Part shown: one piece after another, positions 56,601 to 59,024 of the stretch
Layout of the letters: every line of letters begins with the position of its first letter
Position numbering within the stretch: position 1 is the stretch's first letter
Assembly: GCA_947652115.1 (NCBI GenBank)
Contig: OX393574.1
Span: 11,919,418 to 11,983,417, forward strand
Direction of reading: 5' to 3'
DNA length: 64,000 nt
From: Blastomussa wellsi
Taxonomy: Eukaryota; Cnidaria; Anthozoa; Scleractinia; Plerogyridae
The notes under the pieces: generated by a model
Databases searched by the model: none
Told to the model about the DNA's origin: nothing
What the model saw: only the letters and a program-made list of their open reading frames with translations
Made by a program: the position numbers and the translations under genes

Positions 56601-57830
56601 TCACGCTTTCAGAATTTAGTTCATAGCTTCAAATAAAAGTTTCATTTCCTAATATTTGTCGAGCCTACTGCAATGTTTTTTGGTAGTCTGAATCTTCTCC
56701 CGGAGTTCGCTAATAATTTGTTACCTCCTTTCAGAAATCCCCAGCCCGTCCAAGACTGAAGAACAAGGCATTCCAAAGAAAGTGCTTTATCCAATTGTTG
56801 TCGTAGTATCCCTTGTGGTTATCGCTCTGATTGTTGTCACCGTCTTCTGTCTCCGGAAACGCTACTTGTAAGTTCTTTGGTTTATAATAGAAATTTTAGA
56901 AATAGAATATCGACCACATGTTTCTATGAGATAGACTATGAAGACCATACAAGTGAGTAATAAAAATCGGAATAGAACCACAGGCGAATTTATTATTTAA
57001 CTGAATGGTTTCACTTGAAAGCTATAGCTTTAGAATAGTGTATAGACCATGGAAAAATGTGGTAGATTTATCTCGCACGCGCATGACAGCAACTTGAAGC
57101 CAACTGACCCTTCCCAAATGTCCGCTATACGTTTCTTGAAAAAATTTAAAGAATTTCTATTTTTTAAGTTTTCGGAAATTGCCTGAAGTTAATTCATGAT
57201 CTATGCTCTCTTCTGCCTAGGCCAATGAGCGCGAGAGAGTTGTACCAGTTCTGTTGTGAAAAAAGGTGCAATTCGATTCTATTCAAGTCGACGTTTTGTG
57301 GTTTCTGTTTTTTGTTAGCTTTGGTTGACAGAATGAAACTGCAGGAAAGTATTCATTGCTAATGCTAAGGACTGAGTAATATTTTCGATTATTGCACGAG
57401 TGACATATTTAAGGGTGCCAATAAGTAAAATGGACCAATCAGAATGCTTCATTTCCGTCCCATATTTACTATAATTTCTATTTCTAATATCGTCTAATCA
57501 GTGTCTTATTAACCAAGCTTGCTAGGGACCGTTCTGTACTTGAGAAATTTTTCTCATCATTTTTCCATTCACTAAAGGTCAATAACTTCTTTTTGTAGTG
57601 TTGGTAGACGGCAGCCGAAAGACAATATTGGACATATCAACCCGACGTATGATACAGCTAGCATTCAGGACAACGAACCAGTATATGACGAAATTGGATT
57701 TCAAAACCCCCATTTTAACCCAGGCGAACAATACCAGTCACTAGATGAAATCCGGCCAATGCCTAATAATGTCTACGCAAGCCTTGAGTTCAATCAGTCA
57801 GGTCTATCCTTCGGTCAATCAGAGGTCTAG
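1..57830 (+). CDS. Giant YWTD-propeller/EGF/sushi/HYR type I membrane receptor (5' partial, ~60 exons)
   Basis: Spliced gene, about 4,700 residues visible, N-terminus outside the window. Order: propeller end, EGF, propeller, EGF, propeller, EGF, sushi/HYR array; then a second complete set of three propellers, three EGFs and a longer sushi/HYR array; then sushi, HYR, HYR, sushi, an unknown 160-residue region, an ephrin-receptor-like Cys-rich domain, one transmembrane helix and a tail of about 80 residues. Joins are phase 1, except inside the two-exon propellers and before the last exon (phase 2). No LDLR class A repeats are seen, so it is not a standard LRP. Its C-terminal order resembles SVEP1 (sushi-HYR-HYR-sushi-GCC2), but SVEP1 lacks propellers and a membrane anchor. 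Known families suggest protein-ligand binding and endocytosis or signalling at the cell surface. Two adjacent genes (split at 23.6 kb) are possible but less likely, because the 222-bp intron there joins in phase and only the second part has a membrane anchor. Confidence 0.8.
151..2118 (+). other. Intron E1/E2
   Basis: Apart from the MITE at 528-740 I see only AT-rich unique-looking DNA. Confidence 0.6.
528..740. mobile_element. Foldback MITE, family 1, copy 1
   Basis: Shares gtcacatggtacaaaatccg and a central gtcaagcttgactgg with the copies at 7.4 and 15.1 kb. Right arm decayed. Confidence 0.6.
2119..2244 (+). CDS. E2: LDLR-type EGF domain
   Basis: Six cysteines in the pattern [21 protein letters not shown]. 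Acceptor aaaag, donor gtgagt, 126 bp, phase 1-1. Same length as E28, its block II counterpart. EGF modules of this type cap YWTD propellers in LDLR and LRP proteins. Confidence 0.85.
3227..3674. mobile_element. TTAA-flanked foldback MITE (piggyBac-like)
   Basis: Two arms of ~210 bp, reverse complements of each other, meet near 3,450. Ends read TTAA-AGTGCACCTAACCCC and its complement, with TTAA at both borders, the piggyBac target. No ORF. Confidence 0.75.
3814..4219 (+). CDS. E3: first half of propeller 2 (YWTD repeats)
   Basis: Contains [15 protein letters not shown] and NIYWTD with the [11 protein letters not shown] signature of LDLR class B repeats. 406 bp, enters in phase 1 and leaves in phase 2 before gtaggt. 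E29 has the same length and boundaries. Confidence 0.87.
4220..5214 (+). other. Intron E3/E4
   Basis: Nothing recognised. Short ORFs on both strands have no domain features. Confidence 0.6.
5215..5609 (+). CDS. E4: second half of propeller 2
   Basis: [28 protein letters not shown] and [16 protein letters not shown] are class B repeats. 395 bp, phase 2 to 1. E30 is the block II counterpart. Together with E3 it completes a six-bladed fold. Confidence 0.88.
5673..7390. mobile_element. 1.7-kb TTAA-flanked element with long inverted ends
   Basis: Starts TTAA-GGTGGCTCGATCGG and ends with the complement plus TTAA. The arms stay similar for roughly 350 bp. No transposase frame. The middle holds another hairpin (6,690-6,800, with ttggatatgaagtgatta arms), so it is probably nested. 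Confidence 0.7.
7414..7615. mobile_element. Foldback MITE, family 1, copy 2
   Basis: Arms GGTCACATGGTACAAAAT and ATTTTGTACCATGTGACC around a ~140-bp centre. Directly abuts the 1.7-kb TTAA element. Confidence 0.7.
7808..7933 (+). CDS. E5: EGF domain after propeller 2
   Basis: Six-Cys EGF ([22 protein letters not shown]), 126 bp, phase 1-1, flanked by ttag and gtgagg. Block II counterpart is E31. Confidence 0.87.
7934..8312 (+). other. Intron E5/E6
   Basis: Nothing recognised. Confidence 0.6.
8313..8736 (+). CDS. E6: first half of propeller 3
   Basis: [24 protein letters not shown] and NLYWTD with [14 protein letters not shown]. 424 bp, phase 1 to 2. E32 has the same length. Confidence 0.87.
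8737..9126 (+). other. Intron E6/E7
   Basis: Nothing recognised. Confidence 0.6.
9127..9524 (+). CDS. E7: second half of propeller 3
   Basis: [32 protein letters not shown] and [16 protein letters not shown]. 398 bp, phase 2 to 1, closes the third propeller of block I. Block II counterpart is E33. Confidence 0.88.
9525..10144 (+). other. Intron E7/E8
   Basis: Nothing recognised. Confidence 0.6.
10145..10273 (+). CDS. E8: EGF domain after propeller 3
   Basis: [20 protein letters not shown] with six cysteines; 129 bp, phase 1-1. Same length as E34. Confidence 0.86.
10657..10830 (+). CDS. E9: first sushi (CCP) domain of block I
   Basis: [17 protein letters not shown] opening, [19 protein letters not shown] and a terminal [10 protein letters not shown] are a standard CCP. 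174 bp, unlike the later CCP exon classes, and matched by E35. Confidence 0.87.
10925..11163. repeat. Degenerate (CAGA)n minisatellite
   Basis: About 240 bp of cagacagac-type units in the intron E9/E10. Cys-rich ORFs across it are artefacts of the repeat. Confidence 0.85.
11259..11444 (+). CDS. E10: sushi domain, class CCPa
   Basis: [38 protein letters not shown]. 186 bp. It has six cysteines instead of the usual four, as in selectin CCPs. First exon of the four-exon module CCPa-CCPb-HYR-CCPc. Confidence 0.87.
11520..11702 (+). CDS. E11: sushi domain, class CCPb
   Basis: [40 protein letters not shown]. 183 bp, six cysteines, phase 1-1. Acceptor aaaag only 75 bp after E10. Confidence 0.86.
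11710..11806. repeat. (TAA)n microsatellite
   Basis: About 32 uninterrupted TAA/ATA units. It is the tail of the adjoining minus-strand SINE and begins 8 bp after the E11 donor. Confidence 0.9.
11710..12070 (-). mobile_element. tRNA-derived SINE
   Basis: On the minus strand the head at 12,070-11,990 has A-box-like GGCGTAGTGGTCATGG, an anticodon-like CTTGTAA loop with a paired stem, and B-box-like GGGTTCGAGTCC. The T and acceptor stems are degenerate. The body runs on to 11,807 and ends in an ATT-repeat tail. Confidence 0.65.
12422..12673 (+). CDS. E12: HYR (hyalin repeat) domain
   Basis: [20 protein letters not shown], then EPVATDNSG and [15 protein letters not shown]: the Cys pair and Asp-Asn-Ser-Gly turn of HYR, an Ig-like fold paired with sushi domains in SVEP1-like proteins. 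252 bp. Confidence 0.88.
12674..13365 (+). other. Intron E12/E13
   Basis: Contains, at about 13,097-13,120, a short copy of the end of an HYR exon with its donor (gaagtgattggtaacaaaat). Otherwise nothing. Confidence 0.45.
13366..13560 (+). CDS. E13: sushi-like domain, class CCPc
   Basis: [45 protein letters not shown]. 195 bp, six cysteines, phase 1-1. Closes the first four-exon module. Confidence 0.85.
13694..13876 (+). CDS. E14: sushi domain, class CCPb
   Basis: [19 protein letters not shown] and [15 protein letters not shown]; 183 bp. It follows E13 after only 133 bp, so this module lacks its CCPa exon. Confidence 0.86.
14101..14580. mobile_element. MITE with 20-bp palindromic ends
   Basis: Both ends carry GGTCTCGGGTACCCGAGAC(C), itself a perfect palindrome. 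Interior is rich in gagacaactcg/cgagttgtctcg inverted pairs. No ORF. Confidence 0.65.
14667..14918 (+). CDS. E15: HYR domain
   Basis: [44 protein letters not shown]; 252 bp, phase 1-1. Confidence 0.88.
15001..15299. mobile_element. Foldback MITE, family 1, copy 3, with outer arms
   Basis: A palindrome of ~300 bp: outer arms ttcatacaacgttcatctta and complement, inner part shared with copies 1 and 2. Centre near 15,150. Confidence 0.7.
15300..16039 (+). other. Rest of intron E15/E16
   Basis: Nothing recognised; ORFs on both strands overlap at 15.6-15.9 kb without domain features. Confidence 0.5.
16040..16231 (+). CDS. E16: sushi-like domain, class CCPc
   Basis: [43 protein letters not shown]; 192 bp, one codon shorter than its class. 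Confidence 0.86.
16622..16807 (+). CDS. E17: sushi domain, class CCPa
   Basis: [44 protein letters not shown]; 186 bp, opens the third module. Confidence 0.86.
17128..17230. repeat. TTAACCGTTA(G/T)CCGTAAA repeat
   Basis: Three variants of ccgttagccgtaaa in about 75 bases, bounded by ggggttaac and gttaaccc, so likely the end of a decayed transposon. Confidence 0.5.
17504..17686 (+). CDS. E18: sushi domain, class CCPb
   Basis: [49 protein letters not shown]; 183 bp. The acceptor is attaag at 17,498-17,503, which gives the class length; the later cacag at 17,506-17,510 would truncate the domain. Confidence 0.83.
18222..18504. mobile_element. Foldback MITE, family 2, copy 1
   Basis: Inverted arms taatatatcaaacacgag and gagtgcttgatatat, with gacagtgtttcatcgg repeated inverted. 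The same sequence and the same 3' extension occur at 56,190. Confidence 0.75.
18540..18720 (+). mobile_element. Short retroelement 3' end with (GTT)n tail
   Basis: gatggctgccc/gggcagccat hairpin, then ggtacaataaag and six GTT units, the form of a LINE or SINE 3' end. No coding part. Confidence 0.4.
18847..19098 (+). CDS. E19: HYR domain
   Basis: [44 protein letters not shown]; 252 bp, phase 1-1. Confidence 0.88.
19470..19664 (+). CDS. E20: sushi-like domain, class CCPc
   Basis: [38 protein letters not shown]; 195 bp. Ends module 3. Confidence 0.86.
19731..19916 (+). CDS. E21: sushi domain, class CCPa
   Basis: [44 protein letters not shown]; 186 bp, only 66 bp after E20. Confidence 0.87.
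20140..20322 (+). CDS. E22: sushi domain, class CCPb
   Basis: [35 protein letters not shown]; 183 bp, phase 1-1. Confidence 0.86.
20404..20655 (+). CDS. E23: HYR domain
   Basis: [44 protein letters not shown]; 252 bp. The 81-bp intron before it is read through as an open frame, but the acceptor ttcag fits its class length. Confidence 0.88.
20656..21141 (+). other. Intron E23/E24
   Basis: Nothing recognised. Confidence 0.6.
21142..21336 (+). CDS. E24: sushi-like domain, class CCPc
   Basis: [37 protein letters not shown]; 195 bp. Ends module 4. Confidence 0.86.
21337..22054 (+). other. Intron E24/E25, first part
   Basis: A CATGTCATAT-rich simple stretch at 21,440-21,530, otherwise nothing recognised. 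Confidence 0.5.
22055..22263. mobile_element. Inverted pair with hammerhead-like motif
   Basis: Two ~88-bp arms (ttggttttatcaactgggtt ... complement) around a short centre. Each arm contains CCGACGAAGGGCTAACGCTC followed by GAAACGTCAGC. Confidence 0.6.
22510..22695 (+). CDS. E25: sushi domain, CCPa-like
   Basis: [44 protein letters not shown]; 186 bp. Closest in wording to E44 and E51. Confidence 0.87.
22696..23279 (+). other. Intron E25/E26
   Basis: Nothing firm; cagttgtttt...gacgtttcgac fragments near 22,780-22,805 recall retroelement ends. Confidence 0.4.
23280..23465 (+). CDS. E26: sushi domain, CCPa-like, last of block I
   Basis: [44 protein letters not shown]; 186 bp, donor gtaaga, phase 1, joining in frame to E27. 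Confidence 0.85.
23688..24497 (+). CDS. E27: complete single-exon YWTD propeller (start of block II)
   Basis: 810 bp, 270 residues: [39 protein letters not shown] and LFFTDW in series give the blades of one propeller without an intron, while the other two propellers of the block are each split. Acceptor ttcatag, phase 1. The frame stays open upstream through the pyrimidine tract and reads as a hydrophobic run with an ATG at 23,670; an alternative first exon cannot be excluded. Confidence 0.87.
24606..24731 (+). CDS. E28: EGF domain
   Basis: [29 protein letters not shown]; 126 bp, phase 1-1, counterpart of E2. Confidence 0.86.
24732..25213 (+). other. Intron E28/E29
   Basis: Nothing recognised. 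Confidence 0.6.
25214..25619 (+). CDS. E29: first half of second propeller, block II
   Basis: [44 protein letters not shown]; 406 bp, phase 1 to 2. Very similar to E3. Confidence 0.88.
25850..25973. repeat. Imperfect direct repeat, two ~60-bp units
   Basis: acaatttatttt ... cgtgaggggaccttaa occurs twice in a row in the intron E29/E30. Confidence 0.5.
26182..26576 (+). CDS. E30: second half of second propeller, block II
   Basis: [53 protein letters not shown]; 395 bp, phase 2 to 1. Nearly the same protein sequence as E4. Confidence 0.88.
26654..26779 (+). CDS. E31: EGF domain
   Basis: [28 protein letters not shown]; 126 bp, only 77 bp after E30; counterpart of E5. Confidence 0.87.
27052..27475 (+). 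CDS. E32: first half of third propeller, block II
   Basis: [44 protein letters not shown]; 424 bp, phase 1 to 2. Confidence 0.87.
27476..27868 (+). other. Intron E32/E33
   Basis: Nothing recognised. Confidence 0.6.
27869..28266 (+). CDS. E33: second half of third propeller, block II
   Basis: [52 protein letters not shown]; 398 bp, phase 2 to 1. Confidence 0.88.
28669..28797 (+). CDS. E34: EGF domain
   Basis: [34 protein letters not shown]; 129 bp, counterpart of E8. Confidence 0.86.
28798..29222 (+). other. Intron E34/E35
   Basis: Nothing recognised. The E33/E34 intron (28,267-28,668) is also featureless. Confidence 0.6.
29223..29396 (+). CDS. E35: first sushi domain of block II
   Basis: [44 protein letters not shown]; 174 bp as in E9. 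Confidence 0.87.
29578..29733. repeat. Degenerate (CAGA/CAGG)n minisatellite
   Basis: About 155 bp of cagacagac, gatagatgg and caggcaggc units in the intron E35/E36, the same intron position as the one at 10.9 kb in block I. Confidence 0.85.
30648..30833 (+). CDS. E36: sushi domain CCPa, duplication copy A
   Basis: [44 protein letters not shown]; 186 bp. Almost identical at DNA level to E40 and E48. Confidence 0.87.
31237..31419 (+). pseudogene. E37: CCPb sushi exon without splice acceptor (copy A)
   Basis: The open frame still encodes [33 protein letters not shown] and WSGNPINC, with an intact gtaaac donor. Counting back 183 bp, the class length, puts the start at 31,237, where the two preceding bases are TT instead of AG. 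The nearest AGs (31,227-31,228 and 31,231-31,232) give the wrong phase. The exon is probably skipped; skipping keeps the frame because it is phase 1-1. Confidence 0.6.
31938..32189 (+). CDS. E38: HYR domain, copy A
   Basis: [45 protein letters not shown]; 252 bp, phase 1-1. Confidence 0.87.
32493..32687 (+). CDS. E39: sushi-like domain CCPc, copy A
   Basis: [37 protein letters not shown]; 195 bp. Donor gtacga. Confidence 0.86.
33542..33727 (+). CDS. E40: sushi domain CCPa, copy B
   Basis: Same protein as E36 over the whole exon; 186 bp, acceptor ttttcag, donor gtgaat. Confidence 0.86.
34131..34313 (+). pseudogene. E41: CCPb sushi exon without splice acceptor (copy B)
   Basis: Same situation as E37: open frame with [19 protein letters not shown] and [12 protein letters not shown], donor gtaaac present, but TT instead of AG at the expected acceptor. 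The shared defect means it arose before the A/B duplication. Confidence 0.6.
34827..35078 (+). CDS. E42: HYR domain, copy B
   Basis: Identical in domain wording to E38, with [13 protein letters not shown] at the start; 252 bp, phase 1-1. Confidence 0.86.
35355..35630 (+). mobile_element. 5'-truncated LINE 3' end with (TATC)n tail
   Basis: Opens in frame as [20 protein letters not shown], the typical end of a non-LTR reverse transcriptase ORF, then an untranslated end and a TATC run. Absent from copies A and C. The short word aacg flanks it on both sides as a target duplication. Confidence 0.8.
35661..35855 (+). CDS. E43: sushi-like domain CCPc, copy B
   Basis: [19 protein letters not shown] and [15 protein letters not shown]; 195 bp. 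A LINE fragment sits in the intron just before it. Confidence 0.86.
36053..36238 (+). CDS. E44: sushi domain, CCPa-like, copy B
   Basis: [44 protein letters not shown]; 186 bp, counterpart of E51. Confidence 0.87.
36551..36742 (+). CDS. E45: sushi domain, divergent CCPb, copy B
   Basis: [49 protein letters not shown]; 192 bp, phase 1-1, acceptor ctttag, donor gtaagg. A longer ORF in another frame over the same bases is a shadow. Confidence 0.82.
37088..37528 (+). mobile_element. LINE 3' end in copy B
   Basis: Encodes the end of a non-LTR ORF ([20 protein letters not shown], then [19 protein letters not shown] and a stop) with a one-base break near 37,180, and finishes in a TATC tail. Shared with copy C, so it is older than that duplication. 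Confidence 0.75.
37823..38071 (+). CDS. E46: HYR domain, divergent, copy B
   Basis: [47 protein letters not shown]; 249 bp. The DIRS element begins 19 bp after its end. Confidence 0.85.
38161..38299. repeat. DIRS left inverted terminal repeat
   Basis: Near-perfect reverse complement of 41,036-41,173, starting aacaatgcaatgccaac and ending gcgcctttttgtt. Confidence 0.85.
38387..38501. repeat. DIRS internal complementary region
   Basis: The first ~80 bases are the reverse complement of the left outer end (38,091-38,170) and the last ~38 of the right outer end (41,167-41,204). This is the template bridge used to restore DIRS termini. Confidence 0.8.
38507..38710 (-). pseudogene. DIRS tyrosine recombinase C-terminal fragment
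   Basis: [20 protein letters not shown] followed by YRPVLDP is the recombinase end that carries the nucleophilic Tyr region. It is out of frame with the upstream part and separated by stops, so the recombinase is broken too. Confidence 0.65.
38869..39969 (-). CDS. DIRS reverse transcriptase fused by deletion to tyrosine recombinase
   Basis: 366 codons. RT signatures: [27 protein letters not shown] (first catalytic Asp) and [10 protein letters not shown]. The usual YxDD strand and RNase H are missing: SAPR is followed at once by [18 protein letters not shown] and [16 protein letters not shown], the recombinase N-terminal region, then [20 protein letters not shown] with the first recombinase Arg. 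The reading frame survived the deletion, but the protein cannot be an active RT. It stops before the recombinase C-terminus. Confidence 0.8.
   Translation of the reverse strand: MEQSTTWRPSRTLAIQVPSLSAEGKGISPSHEPNLHQPVNKGMPLNLFSISSAPSPVAGRLRFFQANWHLVTDNPWVLETIMGYKIEFHSVPHQVAWPQTFMSKAQEEAVQTEIDKMALQGAIHPVSCNTEGGFVSNIFLVDKKDGGHRPVINLKKLNSFVNFQHFKMEGIHMLRDLLKKGDFMVKLDLKDAYFTVPVWKGHQKYLRFIWKETLWEFACLPFGLTSAPRTLNVYRSAISMTHPTIDSVRVGEHPMVCQLLKGIFNSRPPQPRYSFTWDVSVVVKYIRGLGMNSSLSLKMLSQKLAMLLALTSAERSSELAAHDLRFRCFYPEGVVFNLPSLTKSIRTGKNLKQSFHASFPRTKTCV
39852..41000 (-). CDS. DIRS gag-like protein
   Basis: 382 codons from ATG at 41,000. Acidic start ([13 protein letters not shown]), a helical middle ([20 protein letters not shown]) and a basic Arg/Gly-rich end ([20 protein letters not shown]), which suits nucleic-acid binding. 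No zinc knuckle. Intact, upstream of and slightly overlapping the RT frame, as in other DIRS elements. Confidence 0.7.
   Translation of the reverse strand: MADNSEESGENTGDLPPQRPSQSPLDLGDEGKRVGQALLADHSFIKAISSAIVSGLSDAGKPHGSASLPELHVPGSKRSAGVLDGPGDESVGKSVDSTRASQSAKHFKRDFPFHREIELAMNVDDATEDVAVQGESPDIMEASSARWQASEELSTFLGTTRKPLSKFDRRQIVKDYPRPNVEAAFTPRLDSYLPGLMGGLTGPDAELREVQDKVLDILGPLGTAHEHLLDKLEAPSSIIQFSREEGTGLMAIIQRAIQLAGHASATISQKRRVAVLTKVYKAYVSLGKEDFLDAGKDLFGKGFESRLKERTETAKAINEAKKVGQLLFRPAPPRGRPYLARGGSWNNLRRGGRQGRWQSRSRPFQPRGRGFLPLTSQTSTNQ
41036..41173. repeat. DIRS right inverted terminal repeat
   Basis: Reverse complement of 38,161-38,299. Its outer extension, 41,174-41,204, is present again inside the internal complementary region. 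Confidence 0.85.
41740..41919 (+). CDS. E47: sushi domain, copy B
   Basis: [46 protein letters not shown]; 180 bp, phase 1-1, after the DIRS insertion. Confidence 0.85.
43090..43275 (+). CDS. E48: sushi domain CCPa, copy C
   Basis: [17 protein letters not shown]; one Ala-to-Pro change from E36/E40 near the start; 186 bp. Confidence 0.86.
43715..43966 (+). CDS. E49: HYR domain, copy C
   Basis: [20 protein letters not shown] and ATDNLGG: Ser to Leu in the conserved DNSG turn. 252 bp. The CCPb exon expected before it has been deleted. Confidence 0.86.
44270..44464 (+). CDS. E50: sushi-like domain CCPc, copy C
   Basis: [19 protein letters not shown], 195 bp, phase 1-1. Confidence 0.86.
44659..44844 (+). 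CDS. E51: sushi domain, CCPa-like, copy C
   Basis: Same as E44 except Gln to Glu in VYEPYDTHC; 186 bp. Confidence 0.86.
45158..45349 (+). CDS. E52: sushi domain, divergent CCPb, copy C
   Basis: Matches E45 with a few changes, including a final Cys-Gly in place of Cys-Arg; 192 bp, donor gtaagg. Confidence 0.82.
45709..46152 (+). mobile_element. LINE 3' end in copy C
   Basis: Same insertion as 37,088-37,528. Here the frame [15 protein letters not shown] is intact where copy B is broken, but an internal deletion shortens the end (LLEENP). TATC tail at 46,127-46,150. Confidence 0.75.
46437..46685 (+). CDS. E53: HYR domain, divergent, copy C
   Basis: [20 protein letters not shown]; one Ser-to-Thr change from E46; 249 bp. 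Confidence 0.85.
46740..47330 (+). mobile_element. Penelope-like element 3' remnant
   Basis: Translates in pieces to [20 protein letters not shown] and HAKLF, the end of the GIY-YIG endonuclease region of Penelope-like elements, and closes with a short hairpin plus CGAAACGTCG. Present in copy C. Copy B goes straight from tttgag to aaacgtcgtcg. Confidence 0.55.
47825..48004 (+). CDS. E54: sushi domain, copy C
   Basis: Matches E47, with QAFLSC for QASLSC; 180 bp. Last exon of the tandem copies. Confidence 0.85.
48240..48254. repeat. Poly-C run
   Basis: About 15 C residues just after the end of duplication copy C. Confidence 0.9.
48255..49402 (+). other. Intron E54/E55 after copy C
   Basis: AT-rich, nothing recognised; tttgcactggtgt repeats a few times near 49,010-49,070. 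Confidence 0.5.
49403..49606 (+). CDS. E55: sushi domain before the membrane-proximal region
   Basis: [52 protein letters not shown]; 204 bp, unique in the window. Confidence 0.85.
49800..49935. repeat. Dispersed repeat, copy 1
   Basis: tgaagttatg ... aatgtataagattgcctt ... aatagtttacc resembles 54,585 and 63,540. No ORF. Confidence 0.35.
50504..50746 (+). CDS. E56: HYR domain
   Basis: [44 protein letters not shown]; 243 bp, phase 1-1. Followed directly by a second HYR, an arrangement also found in SVEP1. Confidence 0.85.
50747..51625 (+). other. Intron E56/E57
   Basis: Nothing recognised. Confidence 0.5.
51626..51862 (+). CDS. E57: HYR domain
   Basis: [44 protein letters not shown]; 237 bp, donor gtatgt. 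Confidence 0.86.
51863..52607 (+). other. Intron E57/E58
   Basis: Short acgggcactat direct repeat at 52,081-52,125, otherwise nothing. Confidence 0.5.
52608..52796 (+). CDS. E58: sushi domain
   Basis: [44 protein letters not shown]; 189 bp, donor gtaagg. Part of it is copied at 53.3 kb. Confidence 0.83.
53297..53594 (+). pseudogene. Chimeric E58/E59 pseudo-exon
   Basis: 53,297-53,429 copies E58 from gaatggag to ggaaaatgg; 53,430-53,594 copies E59 from caaacagactcc. The join is inside both exons, out of frame, with no intron between. No splice sites at its ends. Confidence 0.75.
53923..54402 (+). CDS. E59: membrane-proximal region of unknown fold
   Basis: 160 residues with no domain I recognise. 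It has paired cysteines ([19 protein letters not shown]), a basic RRRD stretch that could be a furin-like site, then [20 protein letters not shown] and [12 protein letters not shown], and a final [15 protein letters not shown] leading into the Cys-rich exon. The middle pattern (strand, helix, possible cleavage) faintly resembles SEA-type juxtamembrane domains; that is a guess. Confidence 0.78.
54585..54835. repeat. Dispersed repeat, copy 2
   Basis: aaggggcacagtcgccatga start; aaccttgaaacagtggttta and gaatgaggaagattgagaag are shared with 63,540-63,760. Confidence 0.45.
55264..55422 (+). CDS. E60: ephrin-receptor-like (GCC2/GCC3) Cys-rich domain
   Basis: [39 protein letters not shown]: the C-P-x-G-Y-F / C-x-x-C / C-P-x-G-T pattern of GCC2_GCC3. 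159 bp; weak donor gtggat. Confidence 0.87.
55423..56189 (+). other. Intron E60/E61, first part
   Basis: A hairpin at about 55,567-55,642 (cccttgttgcctcgtt and its near complement), otherwise nothing. Confidence 0.5.
56190..56481. mobile_element. Foldback MITE, family 2, copy 2
   Basis: Matches 18,222-18,504 across both arms and about 130 bp of following DNA ending gagtttgagaa. Lies in the intron before the transmembrane exon. Confidence 0.75.
56735..56867 (+). CDS. E61: transmembrane helix and stop-transfer
   Basis: After a short linker the frame gives a run rich in Val, Ile and Leu ([20 protein letters not shown]) followed by CLRKRY, a single type I transmembrane segment. Acceptor ttcag, donor gtaagt, phase 1 to 2. 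Too short for a 60-residue ORF but in frame on both sides. Confidence 0.87.
56868..57598 (+). other. Intron E61/E62
   Basis: Nothing recognised. Confidence 0.6.
57599..57830 (+). CDS. E62: cytoplasmic tail with NPTY, three YxxI/L motifs and C-terminal SEV
   Basis: 76 residues then TAG at 57,828. Motifs in order: INPTYD (NPxY, PTB/clathrin-adaptor type), PVYDEI, NPHF, EQYQSL, NVYASL, and the end SEV (class I PDZ ligand pattern). The YxxI/L spacings are 12 and 10 residues, within the broad ITAM range. No kinase domain. Acceptor ttgtag, phase 2. Confidence 0.87.
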
Positions 57831-58498
57831 TAGCTTGAATAGAATAATACCTTGTAGTTACTGTTTTCAGTCAAGGGAACAAGGGAAGGGGCTTGATTAT
57901 GGTTTCAGCTCCCCCGTTCGGTTGCCCTTGTAACAAAACACCTTGAAAGTATTATGTCTTTTGTGAATAGTTTGTAGCTTTATCCAAAACATGTAGACAA
58001 GTCAGAGAGAACATGCTATTGGGTTGTCTGCTTGCAGAAAGTGTGTGTAATAACGATAGTATCAAATTAAGAAAACCTCAAAAACATACTTGAGCAGCTG
58101 AAACACTAGAAGAGTAGTATCAAACCAAAAAGGGACAAGGATAGCTGACATCGAAAAAGATTGAGACAGTTCACAAACAAAGAACGTTCCGAAAATTTAG
58201 GCCACAATTATCTTACCACAGCAAATACAGAGTTTGCTTACTACCTCGCAAAGAAACCGTATTAATTAGGCACCTTTTATTTACTATAAACCTTAGTGGC
58301 AAAACTGTCGATACAATTATACTGAAAGACACAGGTTTTAAACGTATCAATAAGGGTTAGGGTGATGGTTAGGGTTACACTTAATCCAAATAAGTGTCAA
58401 TACTTATATATGTAAGTCTACAGAACTGAACACAATTGTTGTGTAACGTTCTGTGACCGTCTTGCATGTTACAATACAATAAAAATTTCAAAAAAATG
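57831..58498 (+). terminator. 3' UTR and polyadenylation signal of the receptor gene
   Basis: AT-rich non-coding DNA after the TAG. AATAAA lies at 58,478-58,483, followed by an A-rich run, the only clear canonical signal before the next gene. Confidence 0.6.
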
Positions 58499-59024
58499 GT
58501 TAACTGAGTCTTTTGTTTAGGGTGTCAAAATGCTATTTAACATATTACGCCAATAACACGCCTGGAAACAGATGTGTTATCATTCCGCCCAGAAATTCAA
58601 TCTTTCAGATTCTCCTTCATCGGCGACGAGGAAACACGTGGAGAAACCCACAGCAGTTTTCATCAACGAAGATATTTTTCCCTTTATGATTATTAATGCA
58701 ATTCTAGTCAACTTATACTTCGTGCAGCACGCATGGCTCCAATTATATGAAGGAGCACGCGGTTCATGCATGCGGTTCATGCAATCTCTTAAAATTTCTG
58801 AAACTCTTCGCTTTCAAGCCAAAAATTAATAATGGTAATAGTGATTGTAATCAATGTGGTGATTAGTGGATTTAGCTGGTAGGAATAATCGGCTTGTGTA
58901 ACTGTCCGATTACACTGTCCGATTACAACTTTGCAGATCAATTAATGCAAAATACAGCAATTTATGCACCAATCAGTTGTGAGGAAATTGTAATGGTTAT
59001 GATTAAGACAGGAATCTGATAACT

